In this document: positions 9,717-20,843 of the stretch, piece after piece | How the letters are laid out: each line of letters starts with the position of its first letter | Position numbering within the stretch: position 1 is the first letter of the stretch | From: Terribacillus saccharophilus | GTDB taxonomy: Bacteria > Bacillota > Bacilli > Bacillales > Amphibacillaceae | Length of the DNA stretch: 64,000 nt | Direction: 5' to 3' | Assembly: GCF_002272745.1 (NCBI RefSeq) | Contig: NZ_NPBD01000007.1 | Span: forward strand, 806,001-870,000 | Translations under genes and position numbers: made by a program | Notes under the pieces: generated by a model | Database searches by the model: none | The model's input: only the letters and a program-made list of their open reading frames with translations | Told to the model about the DNA's origin: nothing

Positions 9717-10211
9717 TTATTTCTTTTTAACTTGGAATATTTGGGTTTCTCCAGCGATAGCTTGATCCGGGTAAAGTGCTTCCAATGTATGTTCGCTTGC
9801 TTCATAATTGGTAATGATTACTGGAGTGATGCTGCTTTTCGCATTTGCTTCGATAAATGCTTTTTCGAAGGTGACGAGCTTATCACCAGCAGAGACTTTA
9901 TCGCCTGCTTTTACAAAAGTCTCGAAGCCTTCACCCTTCAGATTGACAGTATCCAGACCGATATGGAGAAGCAGTTCCAATCCCATTTGCGTTTTCAAGC
10001 CGATAGCATGCTTTGTTTCAAACACTTGAACGACTTCTGCATCGATAGGACTGACAATTGTCTCATCTGATGGTTCGATAGCGATACCATCACCCATCAT
10101 CTTCTCGGCAAACACTGGATCAGGAACTTCCTCAAGCGGAACTACTCTGCCATTGACAGGGCTTACAAAACTTTCTTCCGTAATATTCTTACCGAATAGT
10201 TTCTTTAGCAT
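9717..10211 (-). CDS. crr: PTS glucose-type EIIA domain protein (Crr-like)
   Basis: A stand-alone 164-residue EIIA of the glucose family. It shows the two conserved active-site histidine regions, KHAIGLKT (near 88) and LLLHIGLDTV (near 103), with the second the phosphoacceptor type. It carries phosphate from HPr to an EIIB domain elsewhere. A free-standing IIA that lacks IIBC partners nearby suggests it serves several PTS permeases. The ATG at 10211 is preceded by GGAGAG. Cre-like sequences lie upstream. Confidence 0.9.
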   Translation of the reverse strand: MLKKLFGKNITEESFVSPVNGRVVPLEEVPDPVFAEKMMGDGIAIEPSDETIVSPIDAEVVQVFETKHAIGLKTQMGLELLLHIGLDTVNLKGEGFETFVKAGDKVSAGDKLVTFEKAFIEANAKSSITPVIITNYEASEHTLEALYPDQAIAGETQIFQVKKK

Positions 10212-10324
10212 ATTATGTCTCTCCTCGGAATAGATCGAATTTTAATGAAAATCTTATTAGTATCATATTAAAGCGTTTTCTCCCTGCGGGTCAACGAAAA
10301 ACATCCAGTCAGTTGGATATTGCC

Positions 10325-10338
10325 TAAAAGCGCTAACA
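10325..10338. promoter_or_regulatory. Possible cre (CcpA) site between crr and prfC
   Basis: TAAAAGCGCTAACA matches the cre consensus TGWNANCGNTNNCA except at the second base. A weaker copy, TTAAAGCGTTTTCT, lies at 10268-10281. A link to the PTS gene is plausible, but the match is imperfect. Confidence 0.35.
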
Positions 10339-10464
10339 TTAGGTATAGTAGAGAAAGACTGATTTTTAGAGCGGAAATGAGGTTTGACGCAGTGTGATAT
10401 AAGAAATCAATCACAAAGACAATCAGGCTATACGAATGATAATAGAACGGTAGGTAATGAACCG

Positions 10465-12054
10465 ATGCAAATAAAACAAGAAGTACAAAAACGTAAGACT
10501 TTCGCTATCATCTCCCACCCGGATGCCGGGAAGACGACAATGACTGAGAAATTACTCGTCTTCGGGAATCTAATTCGTACTGCAGGTACGGTAAAAGGAA
10601 AGAAATCAGGCAAATTCGCCACATCCGACTGGATGGAAATCGAAAAGCAGCGTGGAATTTCCGTTACATCTTCTGTAATGAACTTTCCTTATAAAGATTA
10701 TCAAGTAAATATCCTGGATACACCAGGACACGAAGACTTCAGCGAAGATACGTACCGCACACTGACAGCTGTGGATAGTGTTGTCATGATCATCGATGCA
10801 ACAAAAGGAATCGAAGCACAGACATTGAAACTATTCAAAGTGTGTCGTATGCGCGGTATTCCGATCTTTACTTTCATTAACAAGCTTGACCGTGAAGGCC
10901 GGGAGCCGCTGGAGCTATTAGAGGAAATTGAAAGTGTACTGGATATAGAGACATATCCAATGAACTGGCCAGCAGGAATGGGCAAGCGTTTCCTAGGTAT
11001 TTTCGATCGATACAACAAGCAATTTGTCCGCTTTAACGGAAATGAGGAAGAATCATTCATTCCTTACGATCAGCTGGACGATCCGGCGTATTCTGATTTA
11101 ACAGGTGATTCTACATTTGAAGATACAAAAGGTGAGCTGGAGTTATTAGATGAAGCTGGCGATCAATTCTCATTGGATCGTGTCCTTGCTGGTAAGCAGA
11201 CACCTGTCTTCTTTGGCAGTGCACTTGCACCATTCGGTGTACAGACATTCTTTGATACATTCGTCAATCTGGCACCTGCGCCAGGCAGCCGTCGTACGAC
11301 AGAAGGTATTGTATCTCCTGAGAATGAAGAGTTCTCTGGATTCGTCTTCAAGATTCAGGCAAATATGAATCCAGCTCACCGTGACCGTATTGCTTTCCTG
11401 CGCGTCTGCTCAGGGAAATTCGAGCGTGGTATGAGCGTCCAGCTATCTCGCTCAGCGAAGCCGATCAAACTTTCCCAGTCACAGCAATTCGTTGCATCAT
11501 CCCGTGATACGGTTGAAGAAGCATATGCCGGGGACATCATCGGTATTTATGATCCAAACATTTACCGAATCGGGGACACACTCATCGAAGGGAAAGCGAA
11601 TTTTGAATTTGATGAGCTGCCGCAATTCCCACCGGAAGTGTTCAAGAAAGTTACCGCCAAGAACGTTATGAAAGCCAAGCAGTTCCAGAAAGGTATTGAG
11701 CAGCTTGTTCAAGAAGGAGCAATCCAGCTGTTCCGCGGTAAACGCGACAATAGCTATATCTTAGGTGCAGTCGGAGAGCTTCAGTACGAAGTATTCGAAT
11801 ATCGAATGAAAAACGAGTATAATGTAGAAGTGGTATTGGAATCGATGGGAGAACGCATTCCACGCTGGCTAAAAGCCGAGCAAGTGGATGAACGCCTATT
11901 CGATGAGCGCAGTCTGCTCGCACAGGATCGCGAAGGAGATTACTTGGCATTGTTCAAGAATGATTTCGCCCTCCGCTGGTTTACGGATAAAAATCCGAAA
12001 GTCGATTTGATTGATCTATTTGAGGTCAACCAATACGACCAAGCTTCTAACTAA
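10465..12054 (+). CDS. prfC: Peptide chain release factor 3
   Basis: A 529-residue translational GTPase that recycles RF1/RF2 from the ribosome after termination. G1 (SHPDAGKTT), the switch region with [12 protein letters not shown]3 (DTPGHEDF) and G4 (NKLDRE) are all present, followed by the RF3-type domains II and III. I start at ATG 10465, which gives [19 protein letters not shown], the usual RF3 N-terminus. In-frame codons upstream would add 27 unconserved residues. It is monocistronic, with its own terminator. Confidence 0.93.
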   Translation: MQIKQEVQKRKTFAIISHPDAGKTTMTEKLLVFGNLIRTAGTVKGKKSGKFATSDWMEIEKQRGISVTSSVMNFPYKDYQVNILDTPGHEDFSEDTYRTLTAVDSVVMIIDATKGIEAQTLKLFKVCRMRGIPIFTFINKLDREGREPLELLEEIESVLDIETYPMNWPAGMGKRFLGIFDRYNKQFVRFNGNEEESFIPYDQLDDPAYSDLTGDSTFEDTKGELELLDEAGDQFSLDRVLAGKQTPVFFGSALAPFGVQTFFDTFVNLAPAPGSRRTTEGIVSPENEEFSGFVFKIQANMNPAHRDRIAFLRVCSGKFERGMSVQLSRSAKPIKLSQSQQFVASSRDTVEEAYAGDIIGIYDPNIYRIGDTLIEGKANFEFDELPQFPPEVFKKVTAKNVMKAKQFQKGIEQLVQEGAIQLFRGKRDNSYILGAVGELQYEVFEYRMKNEYNVEVVLESMGERIPRWLKAEQVDERLFDERSLLAQDREGDYLALFKNDFALRWFTDKNPKVDLIDLFEVNQYDQASN

Positions 12055-12057
12055 TAA

Positions 12058-12086
12058 TAAAGCCGTCAAATTTTGGCGGCTTTTTG
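12058..12086 (+). terminator. Terminator after prfC
   Basis: AAAGCCG pairs with GGCGGCTTT, followed by TTTTT. Confidence 0.75.
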
Positions 12087-12153
12087 CTATCTATTTGTTT
12101 ATGTTTCGTATATTAGGTAAACATCTATACTAGCAGGTATGTGGAATTTTAAA

Positions 12154-12167
12154 CGAATGTTTGTTCG
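12154..12167. promoter_or_regulatory. LexA/DinR SOS box upstream of uvrBA
   Basis: CGAATGTTTGTTCG matches the Bacillus SOS consensus CGAAC-N4-GTTCG with one mismatch. An extended -10 (TGC-TATGAT, 12185-12193) follows about 20 bases downstream, so a bound repressor would cover the -35 region of the uvrB promoter. Confidence 0.82.
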
Positions 12168-12225
12168 TGTTTTTATATATTTTATGCTATGATGACATTA
12201 GCATACAGAACGGAGGAATTTGGCA

Positions 12226-14214
12226 TTGAAAGAAAAGGAAACGTTTGAGTTAGTATCCAAATACGAGCCGCAGGGTGACCAGCCGAGAGCGATTGACGCC
12301 CTTGTCGACGGCATCCACCAAAACAAGCGTCATCAGACACTTCTCGGCGCGACTGGTACCGGTAAGACGTTCACCATTTCGAACATGGTGAAGGAAATAA
12401 ACAAACCGACACTTGTCATTGCACACAATAAAACCTTGGCTGGTCAGCTTTACAGTGAGTTTAAGGAATTTTTCCCGAACAATGCAGTGGAATATTTCGT
12501 CAGCTATTACGATTATTATCAGCCGGAAGCATACGTACCACAGACAGACACATTCATCGAGAAGGACGCAAGCATCAATGATGAGATTGATAAGCTGCGC
12601 CACTCCGCTACATCTGCTCTATTTGAACGCAATGATGTATTGATTGTGGCAAGTGTGTCCTGTATCTATGGCTTGGGTTCCCCGGAGGAATATAAGAGCC
12701 AGGTGCTGTCTGTTCGCGTCGGTATGGAGAAGGATCGAGATGCTCTTCTTCGTAACCTAGTTGATATCCAATACGCTCGGAATGATATTGACTTCCAGCG
12801 CGGAACCTTCCGTGTTCGCGGTGACTCAGTTGAAGTCATTCCAGCATCGAAGGAAGAACATTGCATCCGCTTTGAGTTCTTTGGGGATGAAATAGATCGG
12901 ATTCGTGAAGTGGACGCCCTGACAGGCGAAATCATCGGGGACCGGGAGCATGTCGCTATTTTCCCTGCTTCCCACTTCGTAACTCGCGAAGAAAATCTAA
13001 AGAAGGCAATCGTCAATATTGAGAAAGAGCTAGAGGATCAACTCAAAGTCTTCAAGGAGCAAGGCAAACTGCTGGAAGCACAGCGATTGGAGCAGCGCAC
13101 TAATTACGACTTGGAAATGATGCGGGAGATGGGTTTTTGTTCAGGTATTGAAAACTACTCAGCTCAGCTTACTTTCCGCGAACGGGGAGCCACACCTTAT
13201 ACGCTGCTGGACTTCTTCCCTGATGATTTCATCGTCGTCGCGGATGAGTCCCATGTTACGCTGCCGCAGATAAGGGGAATGTATAATGGTGACCAAGCAC
13301 GAAAAAAGGTGCTCGTAGACCATGGCTTCCGTCTGCCGTCAGCTATGGATAACCGGCCGCTCACATTCCAGGAATTCGAGAAGAAGACTGAACAGCTTGT
13401 CTATGTATCTGCGACACCTGGTCCTTATGAAATCGAGCACACACCGGAAATGATCGAACAGATCATCCGACCTACAGGATTGCTAGATCCGGAAATCGAC
13501 ATTCGTCCGATTGAAGGACAGATTGACGATATTATCAGTGAAATTTATAAACGGACCGAAAAGAATGAGCGTGTGCTAATCACGACGCTGACGAAAAAGA
13601 TGTCCGAGGATTTAACTGATTATCTGAAGGATATCGGTATTAAAGTGGCGTATTTGCATTCAGAAATTAAGACGCTTGAACGAATTGAAGTTATTCGCGA
13701 TTTGCGTGTTGGTAAGTATGATGTACTCATAGGAATCAACTTACTGCGAGAGGGCTTGGATATCCCGGAAGTTTCCCTTGTAGCCATACTTGATGCAGAT
13801 AAGGAAGGATTCCTGCGATCCGAGCGTTCATTGATTCAGACAATGGGTCGGGCAGCTCGTAATGAAAACGGGCATGTCATTATGTATGCAGATAAAATCA
13901 CCGATAGCATGCAAAAAGCGATGGATGAGACGGCTCGACGCCGTGAAATCCAAATCGCTTACAATAAAGAGCATGGCATTACACCGCGGACCATCCAGAA
14001 GGAAGTGCGGGATGTCATTAAAGCAACGATTAGTTCCGAAGAGTCCGGAACGAATAAGAAAGATACACCGGACTTGACGAAGCTTACGAAGAAAGAAAAG
14101 GAAAAAGTCATAGCCGAGATGGAAAAAGAAATGAAACAGGCTGCACGCGATCTCAATTTCGAGCGCGCTGCCGAGCTTCGTGATCTTGTATTGGAACTAA
14201 AAGTGGAAGGGTGA
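12226..14214 (+). CDS. uvrB: Excinuclease ABC subunit B
   Basis: A 662-residue UvrB, the damage-verification helicase-like subunit of nucleotide excision repair. It has Walker A (GATGTGKT), the beta-hairpin tip region ([10 protein letters not shown]), helicase motifs V-VI (GRAAR near 540) and the C-terminal UvrC-binding UVR helix pair ([12 protein letters not shown]). Two TTG codons are possible starts (12220 and 12226). The second has 9 bases to GGAGG and gives a family-like N-terminus, so I prefer it. The SOS box upstream and the adjoining uvrA support DNA-damage control. Confidence 0.95.
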   Translation: MKEKETFELVSKYEPQGDQPRAIDALVDGIHQNKRHQTLLGATGTGKTFTISNMVKEINKPTLVIAHNKTLAGQLYSEFKEFFPNNAVEYFVSYYDYYQPEAYVPQTDTFIEKDASINDEIDKLRHSATSALFERNDVLIVASVSCIYGLGSPEEYKSQVLSVRVGMEKDRDALLRNLVDIQYARNDIDFQRGTFRVRGDSVEVIPASKEEHCIRFEFFGDEIDRIREVDALTGEIIGDREHVAIFPASHFVTREENLKKAIVNIEKELEDQLKVFKEQGKLLEAQRLEQRTNYDLEMMREMGFCSGIENYSAQLTFRERGATPYTLLDFFPDDFIVVADESHVTLPQIRGMYNGDQARKKVLVDHGFRLPSAMDNRPLTFQEFEKKTEQLVYVSATPGPYEIEHTPEMIEQIIRPTGLLDPEIDIRPIEGQIDDIISEIYKRTEKNERVLITTLTKKMSEDLTDYLKDIGIKVAYLHSEIKTLERIEVIRDLRVGKYDVLIGINLLREGLDIPEVSLVAILDADKEGFLRSERSLIQTMGRAARNENGHVIMYADKITDSMQKAMDETARRREIQIAYNKEHGITPRTIQKEVRDVIKATISSEESGTNKKDTPDLTKLTKKEKEKVIAEMEKEMKQAARDLNFERAAELRDLVLELKVEG

Positions 14215-14219
14215 AGAAA

Positions 14220-17099
14220 GTGGCGAAGAAAAATATTTCAGTCAGAGGCGCCCGCGCCAATAACTTAAAAAATATCGATATTGATATACCAAAGGATAGT
14301 CTAGTCGTATTGACTGGACTGTCTGGGTCAGGGAAATCCTCGCTCGCTTTTGATACCATTTACGCAGAAGGGCAGCGGCGTTATGTGGAATCCCTATCTG
14401 CATATGCCCGTCAGTTCCTTGGTCAGATGGATAAGCCCGATGTGGATTCGATCGAAGGCTTGTCGCCAGCTATCAGTATTGATCAGAAAACGACAAGCAA
14501 GAACCCGCGTTCCACTGTTGGAACAGTTACAGAAATCTATGATTACCTGCGTCTTCTGTACGCAAGAGTCGGACGGCCGACTTGCCCGCGTCATGGTATT
14601 GAAATCAGCTCTCAAACAGTAGAACAAATGGCCGATCGTATTCTGGAATTCCCAGAGCGTTCCCGATTGCAGGTACTTGCACCTGTAATCTCCGGTAAGA
14701 AAGGAGAGCATGTGAAAGTGCTCGAAAAGCTTAAAGCGGAAGGCTATATCCGTCTTCGCGTTGATGGCGAGATGATGGAGATTCATGATGACATCAAACT
14801 GGAGAAAACAAAGAAACACTCTATTGAGGTTGTTGTCGATCGTATTGTCATCAAAGAAGGTGTTACTGGTCGTTTGACAGATTCATTGGAAACGGCACTT
14901 ACGTTGGGAGACGGCCGAGTCATCGTGGACGTGATGGATGTCGAGGAGCTGCTTTTCAGTGAGCATCATGCTTGTCCGATTTGCGGATTCTCTATTGGGG
15001 AACTGGAGCCTCGCATGTTTTCTTTCAACAATCCATTTGGTGCGTGCACGTCTTGCGACGGACTTGGTACAAAATTAGAGGTCGATCCCGATCTAGTGAT
15101 CCCGAATAAGGATTTGACACTGCGCGATGGCGCAATTGCAGCGTGGGAACCGACTAGCTCCCAATATTATCCGAAGCTTTTAGAAGCTGCCTGCAGCCAC
15201 TTTGGTATCGATATGGATGTACCGGTAAACGAACTGCCGGAGGGACAGCTAGATATCCTGATGAACGGAAAGAAAAAGGATAAGATTCATTTTCGCTATG
15301 AAAATGACTTTGGGCGCGTCAGAGAAAGCAATATCGAGTTCGAAGGTGTTTTGACTAATATTGCTCGGCGGTACCGGGAAACAACATCCGATTTTATCCG
15401 GGAACAGATGGAAAAGTATATGAACAACCGACCGTGTCCGAAATGTAAAGGTCATCGCCTGCGTGAGGAATCGCTCGCAGTTCTTATCAACGGTCATCAC
15501 ATAAGCAATGTAACGGCAAAATCAGTAATTGAAGTGAAACACTTCATGGAAGACCTTGAACTGAGCGAGAAGGAAAGGCAAATTGCTTTTATGATCACCA
15601 AGGAGATAATAGACAGGATTACGTTCCTGAATAATGTCGGCTTGGATTATTTGACTCTTTCCCGTGCAGCTGGCACATTGTCAGGCGGAGAAGCGCAGCG
15701 GATTCGTCTTGCTACACAGATTGGATCAGCTTTGACAGGTGTATTGTATGTGCTGGATGAACCGTCCATTGGGCTGCATCAGCGTGATAATGACAGGCTG
15801 ATTGAAACGATGAAGCGGATGCGCGATCTCGGCAATACACTCCTCGTGGTTGAGCATGATGAAGATACGATGATGGAAGCAGATTGGCTTATCGATGTCG
15901 GACCTGGCGCCGGTGAGCATGGGGGACAAATCACGAGTCAGGGAACTCCTGCAAAAGTGATGAAAGATAAAAAATCCCTTACTGGGCAGTATTTGTCTGG
16001 TAAGAAATTCATCCCGCTGCCATTTGAACGCCGCAGTCCGGATATGCAGCGTTCCATTGAAATCATCGGAGCAGAAGAAAATAACTTAAAAAAAGCATCC
16101 GCGCAGATTCCGCTCGGTCTTTTCACCGCGGTTACAGGTGTGTCCGGATCTGGGAAAAGTACATTCGTAAATGAGATTCTGCACAAAACCCTAGCTCAGA
16201 AGCTGAACCGAAGCAAGGCGAAGCCTGGTAAACATAAAGAAATCAAAGGTTTGGAGCATCTCGACAAAGTTATCGATATTGACCAGTCTCCAATCGGACG
16301 GACTCCACGTTCTAACCCGGCTACGTATACTGGTGCTTTCGATGATGTTCGTGATGTGTATGCGAGCACAAATGCTGCAAAGGTTCGCGGCTATAAAAAA
16401 GGCCGTTTCAGCTTTAACGTCAAGGGCGGGCGCTGTGAAGCTTGCCGCGGAGACGGAATCATCAAGATCGAGATGCATTTCCTGCCAGATGTTTATGTCC
16501 CATGTGAAGTTTGTCATGGTAAACGGTATAATCGGGAAACACTTGAGATTAAATATAAAGGTAAAAGTATTGCAGACGTGCTAGATATGACGATTGAAGA
16601 GGGCTTGGAGTTCTTTGCCAACATCCCTAAAATCAAGCGTAAACTGCAGACGATTTCCGATGTGGGTCTTGGCTATGTAAAACTTGGACAGCCTGCTACG
16701 ACATTATCCGGCGGTGAAGCGCAACGCGTGAAGCTTGCCAGTGAACTGCATAAACGTAGTAATGGGAAGACATTCTATATTCTGGATGAACCGACAACAG
16801 GATTGCATGTAGATGATATTTCACGATTGCTGAAAGTACTTGAGCGCATTGTGGAAAATGGGGATACGGTTCTGGTTATTGAACATAACCTCGATGTCAT
16901 TAAAACAGCTGATTACCTTATTGATCTAGGTCCCGAAGGCGGGGATCGAGGCGGAGAGATTGTAGCAACCGGTACACCAGAAGAAGTAGCAGAAGTGCCT
17001 GCTTCGTACACTGGTAAGTACTTGAAGCCAATTCTTGAGCGTGATCGCGAACGTACGACTAGCCAAATAGAATATGCAACGCATGTTGCAGAAAGCTAA
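14220..17099 (+). CDS. uvrA: Excinuclease ABC subunit A
   Basis: A 959-residue UvrA, the dimeric ABC-type damage sensor that loads UvrB. Two nucleotide-binding halves are visible: [14 protein letters not shown] and [13 protein letters not shown] as Walker A, and two SGGEAQR signatures. Zinc-binding cysteine pairs are CPIC...CTSC and CEAC...CEVC. The GTG at 14220 gives the usual N-terminus ([18 protein letters not shown]). A GTG three codons earlier overlaps the uvrB stop and is a possible alternative. It is translated right after uvrB in one operon. Confidence 0.95.
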   Translation: MAKKNISVRGARANNLKNIDIDIPKDSLVVLTGLSGSGKSSLAFDTIYAEGQRRYVESLSAYARQFLGQMDKPDVDSIEGLSPAISIDQKTTSKNPRSTVGTVTEIYDYLRLLYARVGRPTCPRHGIEISSQTVEQMADRILEFPERSRLQVLAPVISGKKGEHVKVLEKLKAEGYIRLRVDGEMMEIHDDIKLEKTKKHSIEVVVDRIVIKEGVTGRLTDSLETALTLGDGRVIVDVMDVEELLFSEHHACPICGFSIGELEPRMFSFNNPFGACTSCDGLGTKLEVDPDLVIPNKDLTLRDGAIAAWEPTSSQYYPKLLEAACSHFGIDMDVPVNELPEGQLDILMNGKKKDKIHFRYENDFGRVRESNIEFEGVLTNIARRYRETTSDFIREQMEKYMNNRPCPKCKGHRLREESLAVLINGHHISNVTAKSVIEVKHFMEDLELSEKERQIAFMITKEIIDRITFLNNVGLDYLTLSRAAGTLSGGEAQRIRLATQIGSALTGVLYVLDEPSIGLHQRDNDRLIETMKRMRDLGNTLLVVEHDEDTMMEADWLIDVGPGAGEHGGQITSQGTPAKVMKDKKSLTGQYLSGKKFIPLPFERRSPDMQRSIEIIGAEENNLKKASAQIPLGLFTAVTGVSGSGKSTFVNEILHKTLAQKLNRSKAKPGKHKEIKGLEHLDKVIDIDQSPIGRTPRSNPATYTGAFDDVRDVYASTNAAKVRGYKKGRFSFNVKGGRCEACRGDGIIKIEMHFLPDVYVPCEVCHGKRYNRETLEIKYKGKSIADVLDMTIEEGLEFFANIPKIKRKLQTISDVGLGYVKLGQPATTLSGGEAQRVKLASELHKRSNGKTFYILDEPTTGLHVDDISRLLKVLERIVENGDTVLVIEHNLDVIKTADYLIDLGPEGGDRGGEIVATGTPEEVAEVPASYTGKYLKPILERDRERTTSQIEYATHVAES

Positions 17100-17136
17100 A
17101 AAGATACAGCGAGGCTTTTGCCCGCTGTATCTTTTT
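17100..17136 (+). terminator. Terminator after uvrBA
   Basis: AAGATACAGC pairs perfectly with GCTGTATCTT, followed by T residues. Confidence 0.85.
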
Positions 17137-17233
17137 ACATATGTTGAGCCCTTAAAAACGTCAAAATGAGCATTGCAGTGGAATTTGTAGTAGAATATTT
17201 GTTTAGATATAGCTTTGGAAGGAGCGACTTACG

Positions 17234-17581
17234 GTGAAGCCGATTGATTTGAATGAAGTGCAAGAACAAATAGATGCATTTGCTGGAAAAAAAGTGTTTA
17301 TACATCTGGAAACGACAAATGGTGCATATGCTAATCATGTAAATGAAAAAGCGTACAATGTTGGTGCTTTTATCCGGAATGCACAGGTGACTTATGAACA
17401 TGGCAAGATAAAAGGTGCTGGAGCAGCCTATCGCGTTGGATTGAAAACAGAAAACGGCTGGGTTTACGCAGAAGGACTGAATGCATGGGAATTGGATGAG
17501 AAGAATCGTCTGCTCATGGCTGGTCATGATCGTGAAGGCCGATTGATGGTTTCATTGGAAATAAGCGAGACAGCGTTCTAA
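17234..17581 (+). CDS. yojF: YojF family protein (DUF1806)
   Basis: A 115-residue small soluble protein of the YojF/DUF1806 family, with a central KVFIHLETTNGAYA segment. Its exact function is not established. It is found next to bshB2 (yojG) in Bacillus, as here with 15 bases between the genes, so a role linked to bacillithiol synthesis is suggested by context only. The start is GTG, with a GGAGCG ribosome-binding site. Confidence 0.85.
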   Translation: MKPIDLNEVQEQIDAFAGKKVFIHLETTNGAYANHVNEKAYNVGAFIRNAQVTYEHGKIKGAGAAYRVGLKTENGWVYAEGLNAWELDEKNRLLMAGHDREGRLMVSLEISETAF

Positions 17582-17596
17582 GGAGGAGAAATAATC

Positions 17597-18271
17597 ATGG
17601 AAAAACACGTAGTAGTCATCTTCCCGCATCCGGACGACGAAGCTTTCGGAGCTGCTGGTACAATTGCTAAGTTCAGACAGGAAGGTGTGCCGGTAACATA
17701 CTTGTGCGGTACATTGGGAGAAATGGGACGCAATATGGGTAATCCTACTTTTGCGACTCGTGAGTCATTACCTGAAATTCGTAAGAAGGAATTGCAGGAT
17801 GCTTGTAAAGTGATGGATATAGAATTAAAAATGCTTGGTTACCGAGATAAAGTGTTGGAATTCGAAGATCTATCTAAAGTGAGTGATCATTTGAAAGAGT
17901 TGCTTGAGACAATTAAACCAACACTCGTAATCACACACTATCCGGAATATGCAGTTCATCCTGATCACAATGCACTTGGTGCAGCTGCGATCGATGCTGT
18001 GTCACGGATGGACGAAAGTACTCGCCCGACAGTTTGGGCGCAGGCGTTTATGCGCGGATACCAGGAGATCTTAGGAAAACCTGATGTCGTACAGGATATC
18101 CGTCCTTTTGTAAAAACGAAAGTGAAGACGATTCTTTGTCATAAATCTCAAGCGCAAGGCGTGCTTGGTAATGTCACTGGAGAAGAACTTACAGAAGAGA
18201 ACATGGAAGCTATTGCATTGGAACATTTCAAAGAGGAAACATTCTATACTTGGAACTTCGAAAACATATAA
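17597..18271 (+). CDS. bshB2: Bacillithiol biosynthesis deacetylase BshB2
   Basis: A 224-residue LmbE/PIG-L family zinc deacetylase that removes the acetyl group from GlcNAc-malate in bacillithiol synthesis. The zinc site is visible: HPDDEAFG near residue 11 and HPDH near 120. The TYLCGTLGEMGRNMG segment is typical of the BshB2 branch. It follows yojF with a strong AGGAGG ribosome-binding site. Presence of this gene implies a bacillithiol-using Firmicute. Confidence 0.92.
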   Translation: MEKHVVVIFPHPDDEAFGAAGTIAKFRQEGVPVTYLCGTLGEMGRNMGNPTFATRESLPEIRKKELQDACKVMDIELKMLGYRDKVLEFEDLSKVSDHLKELLETIKPTLVITHYPEYAVHPDHNALGAAAIDAVSRMDESTRPTVWAQAFMRGYQEILGKPDVVQDIRPFVKTKVKTILCHKSQAQGVLGNVTGEELTEENMEAIALEHFKEETFYTWNFENI

Positions 18272-18298
18272 TCCGTATATGTGTAAAGGAGGCTATGT

Positions 18299-19411
18299 AT
18301 GAGAACAGAGAGAAAGAAGATTCTGAAACAGCTGGAAGAAGGAAAGCTCACCGCCGAAGAAGCAGAGCTGCAGCTTGCTGCTCTCGATGAGCGGGCCTTT
18401 GGTGCTGTGCAGGAGCAGGATATCAACGAAGAGAAGGAACTGGTAGTCCAGGAGCTAGTAACAGCAGGTGAAGAATCTAAAAAGCAGCGTACCGGTGGCA
18501 AGACAGCCAAGAAAAAGAATGTCGGTCCGAAAGTGCTGCAATATGTTCAGCAGGCTTTCAGTAAGATTAAGAATGCTGATCTGGATTTAAACTTCGGCGA
18601 TCATTATACAGTGGATCACATTTTTCAGGCTGATGAGACATTCGCGAAATTAGAGCTGAAAATTTATAACGGCTCCATTACGGTCAAGAGCTGGAATGAG
18701 CCTTTGGCAAGGCTCGAGACGAAAGCAAAGGTCTATCAGGAAGAAGATGAGCAAGCAGCTAGGAAACGATTCACTGATAAGGCTTATTTCACCATTGCAG
18801 ACGGTAAACTGCAGTTTTCATTACAGGATAAACGAATTAAACCTGAAATCACATTGTATGTTCCGGAAGCTGTATATGAGGAATGTATCTTAAAAACTTT
18901 CAACGGCACGATTCGTACGGATTCCGTAAGCAGCACGAATATATATTGCAAAACGACAAATGGAAGCATTGATCTGCAAGGAGGCGGCGGTTCTATCGTT
19001 AGTGCTGAAACCTCCAATGGCAGTATCAAGCTGAAACATGTGACTGCGAAGGATCTTCTTTGTGAGTCGGTTAACGGCTCGCTCCGGCTGGAAGGAAACT
19101 TCCGTAAGCTTGATGCACAAACTTTCAATGGCAGCATCCATTGCGAGTGGCATAACGAAGATCCGGACAGTGCCTTCTTCAAAGCTACTAATGGAAGTAT
19201 CCGTTTGAAGTCCTTAGCGGCAATCCCGCTGAATGGGCGTATCACGACGAATATCGGCTCACTGCATTGTGATTTGGATGAATATATTGTCATTGACGAA
19301 TCAAAGGAAGTCGTTAAAAAAGCTCTCAAATTCGAGACGTATCCAGCTGCAACAGAGAAGTTCCACTTGGAAGCGAACACGAAGACAGGTTCTGTTTGGG
19401 TGCTTCCGTAA
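18299..19411 (+). CDS. yvlB: YvlB-like protein with SHOCT-type N-terminus and DUF4097 beta-helix
   Basis: A 370-residue protein. The first ~35 residues form a short helical SHOCT-like element (ILKQLEEGKLTAEEAELQLAAL). A charged linker follows, then a DUF4097 adhesin-like repeat domain with recurring (F/T)NGSI motifs, at least six of them between ~220 and 330. YvlB belongs to the envelope-stress yvlABCD operon in B. subtilis, where its role is not well defined. It is followed 14 bases on by yvlD, as expected. Confidence 0.85.
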   Translation: MRTERKKILKQLEEGKLTAEEAELQLAALDERAFGAVQEQDINEEKELVVQELVTAGEESKKQRTGGKTAKKKNVGPKVLQYVQQAFSKIKNADLDLNFGDHYTVDHIFQADETFAKLELKIYNGSITVKSWNEPLARLETKAKVYQEEDEQAARKRFTDKAYFTIADGKLQFSLQDKRIKPEITLYVPEAVYEECILKTFNGTIRTDSVSSTNIYCKTTNGSIDLQGGGGSIVSAETSNGSIKLKHVTAKDLLCESVNGSLRLEGNFRKLDAQTFNGSIHCEWHNEDPDSAFFKATNGSIRLKSLAAIPLNGRITTNIGSLHCDLDEYIVIDESKEVVKKALKFETYPAATEKFHLEANTKTGSVWVLP

Positions 19412-19425
19412 CATGGAGATAATTT

Positions 19426-19782
19426 ATGCTTAGATGGATTTTGACACTATTGCTGAACAGCGTATCCTTAATTATTGTTAGCTATATATTTGATTCCTTT
19501 TATCTAGAAGGCTTTGGTACTGCCATTCTGGCGAGCTTTATTTTGTCGGTTCTTAATCTCCTAGTCCGTCCAGTGCTGATTTTCTTGACACTGCCACTGA
19601 CTGCTTTGACATTCGGATTGTTTCTGTTTGTCATCAATGCAATTACCTTGATGATCACACAAGGTCTGATTGGTAAGAATTTCATAATCGAGGGATTTGG
19701 TACAGCGATTATCGCGGCAATCATTCTTGCATTGCTGAACCTCATCCTAAATTGGCTCATCCGTGATCGGATTACGAGCTGA
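19426..19782 (+). CDS. yvlD: YvlD family membrane protein (phage holin family 4 superfamily)
   Basis: A 118-residue protein with four hydrophobic segments covering nearly its whole length, ending in a short basic tail. It matches the YvlD/PF04020 family in length and in the LNLLVRPVLIFLTLPLT loop. In B. subtilis the yvl genes respond to envelope stress; here co-transcription with yvlB is shown by the 14-base spacing. Its function is unknown. Confidence 0.85.
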   Translation: MLRWILTLLLNSVSLIIVSYIFDSFYLEGFGTAILASFILSVLNLLVRPVLIFLTLPLTALTFGLFLFVINAITLMITQGLIGKNFIIEGFGTAIIAAIILALLNLILNWLIRDRITS

Positions 19783-19789
19783 AGATGCT

Positions 19790-19818
19790 CTGCGGCATGT
19801 TGCCGCAGGGCTTTTTTG
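19790..19818 (+). terminator. Terminator after yvlD
   Basis: TGCGGC pairs with GCCGCA, followed by a six-T run. Confidence 0.78.
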
Positions 19819-19886
19819 TGCCTAAGTATCTATCTTTTCTGGAAGTATGCTAGAATAAACAAGAATTGTTAGGATGGAGGGTTCTT

Positions 19887-20843
19887 ATGGCAAAAGTGGT
19901 CATTCAAGATTTATTGGATCGTTTCAATCTGGAATTGCTGACAGGGGATGCAGGCGTACAGCGTGAGATTTTCATGAGTGATATTTCCCGTCCTGGTATA
20001 GAGTTGACTGGTTATTTTAAATATTATCCGAAAGATCGGCTGCAGCTGTTCGGGAAGACGGAGCTTTCTTTTCTCGAGGAGCTCACGAGTGAGCAGAAGC
20101 GAGAGCGTTTCGAGAAGATATGCTCTGACGTTACGCCGGGTCTAATCATCACAAGAGGTCAGGAAGTACCGCCGGAGATGAAGGAAGCAGCAGAGGCTGC
20201 TGGTGTCCCGATATTACGTTCACCACACAAAACGACGCGTGTTATCAGTCGTATTACAAACTTCCTCGAAGCAAAATTTGCTCCGTTTACAGCAGTACAT
20301 GGTGTATTGGTGGATATTTACGGCATCGGTATTCTGATTACTGGTCAAAGTGGTGTTGGTAAGAGTGAAACAGCATTAGAGCTCGTCAAGCGCGGGCACC
20401 GACTTGTTGCTGATGACAGTGTTGAAATCCGACAGGAGGATTATGATACCCTTATCGGAAATTCTCCTTCTTTAATCGAACATTTATTAGAGATACGTGG
20501 TTTAGGCATCATCAATGTGATGACGCTGTTTGGTGCGGGTGCCGTGCGCAGCCACAAGAAAATTTCCATCGTCATCAATTTGGAGACATGGGATCAATCG
20601 AAACAATATGATCGAGTCGGTCTTGATGAAGACACGATGAAAATCATGGATGTTAACGTACCGAAGATGACAGTACCAGTGCGTCCTGGGCGTAACTTGG
20701 CAGTCATCATCGAAGTAGCTGCGATGAACTTCCGTCTGAAACGCATGGGCGTGAATGCAGCGGAAGAATTTTCACAGCGTCTTACTAAAATGATTGAAAC
20801 AGGAAAAGATGATGAGGGAGATATGACGGATGGAAATGTGTGA
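19887..20843 (+). CDS. hprK: HPr kinase/phosphorylase
   Basis: A 318-residue bifunctional sensor that phosphorylates or dephosphorylates HPr and Crh on Ser46 according to fructose-1,6-bisphosphate, phosphate and ATP levels, and so drives CcpA-mediated catabolite repression. Visible are the Walker A (GQSGVGKSE near 153) and the signature around [14 protein letters not shown] 19887 follows GGAGGG; an upstream TTG would add seven residues and is less likely. It heads the hprK-lgt-ppaX-yvoF operon. Its target crh lies ~13 kb downstream. Confidence 0.95.
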   Translation: MAKVVIQDLLDRFNLELLTGDAGVQREIFMSDISRPGIELTGYFKYYPKDRLQLFGKTELSFLEELTSEQKRERFEKICSDVTPGLIITRGQEVPPEMKEAAEAAGVPILRSPHKTTRVISRITNFLEAKFAPFTAVHGVLVDIYGIGILITGQSGVGKSETALELVKRGHRLVADDSVEIRQEDYDTLIGNSPSLIEHLLEIRGLGIINVMTLFGAGAVRSHKKISIVINLETWDQSKQYDRVGLDEDTMKIMDVNVPKMTVPVRPGRNLAVIIEVAAMNFRLKRMGVNAAEEFSQRLTKMIETGKDDEGDMTDGNV

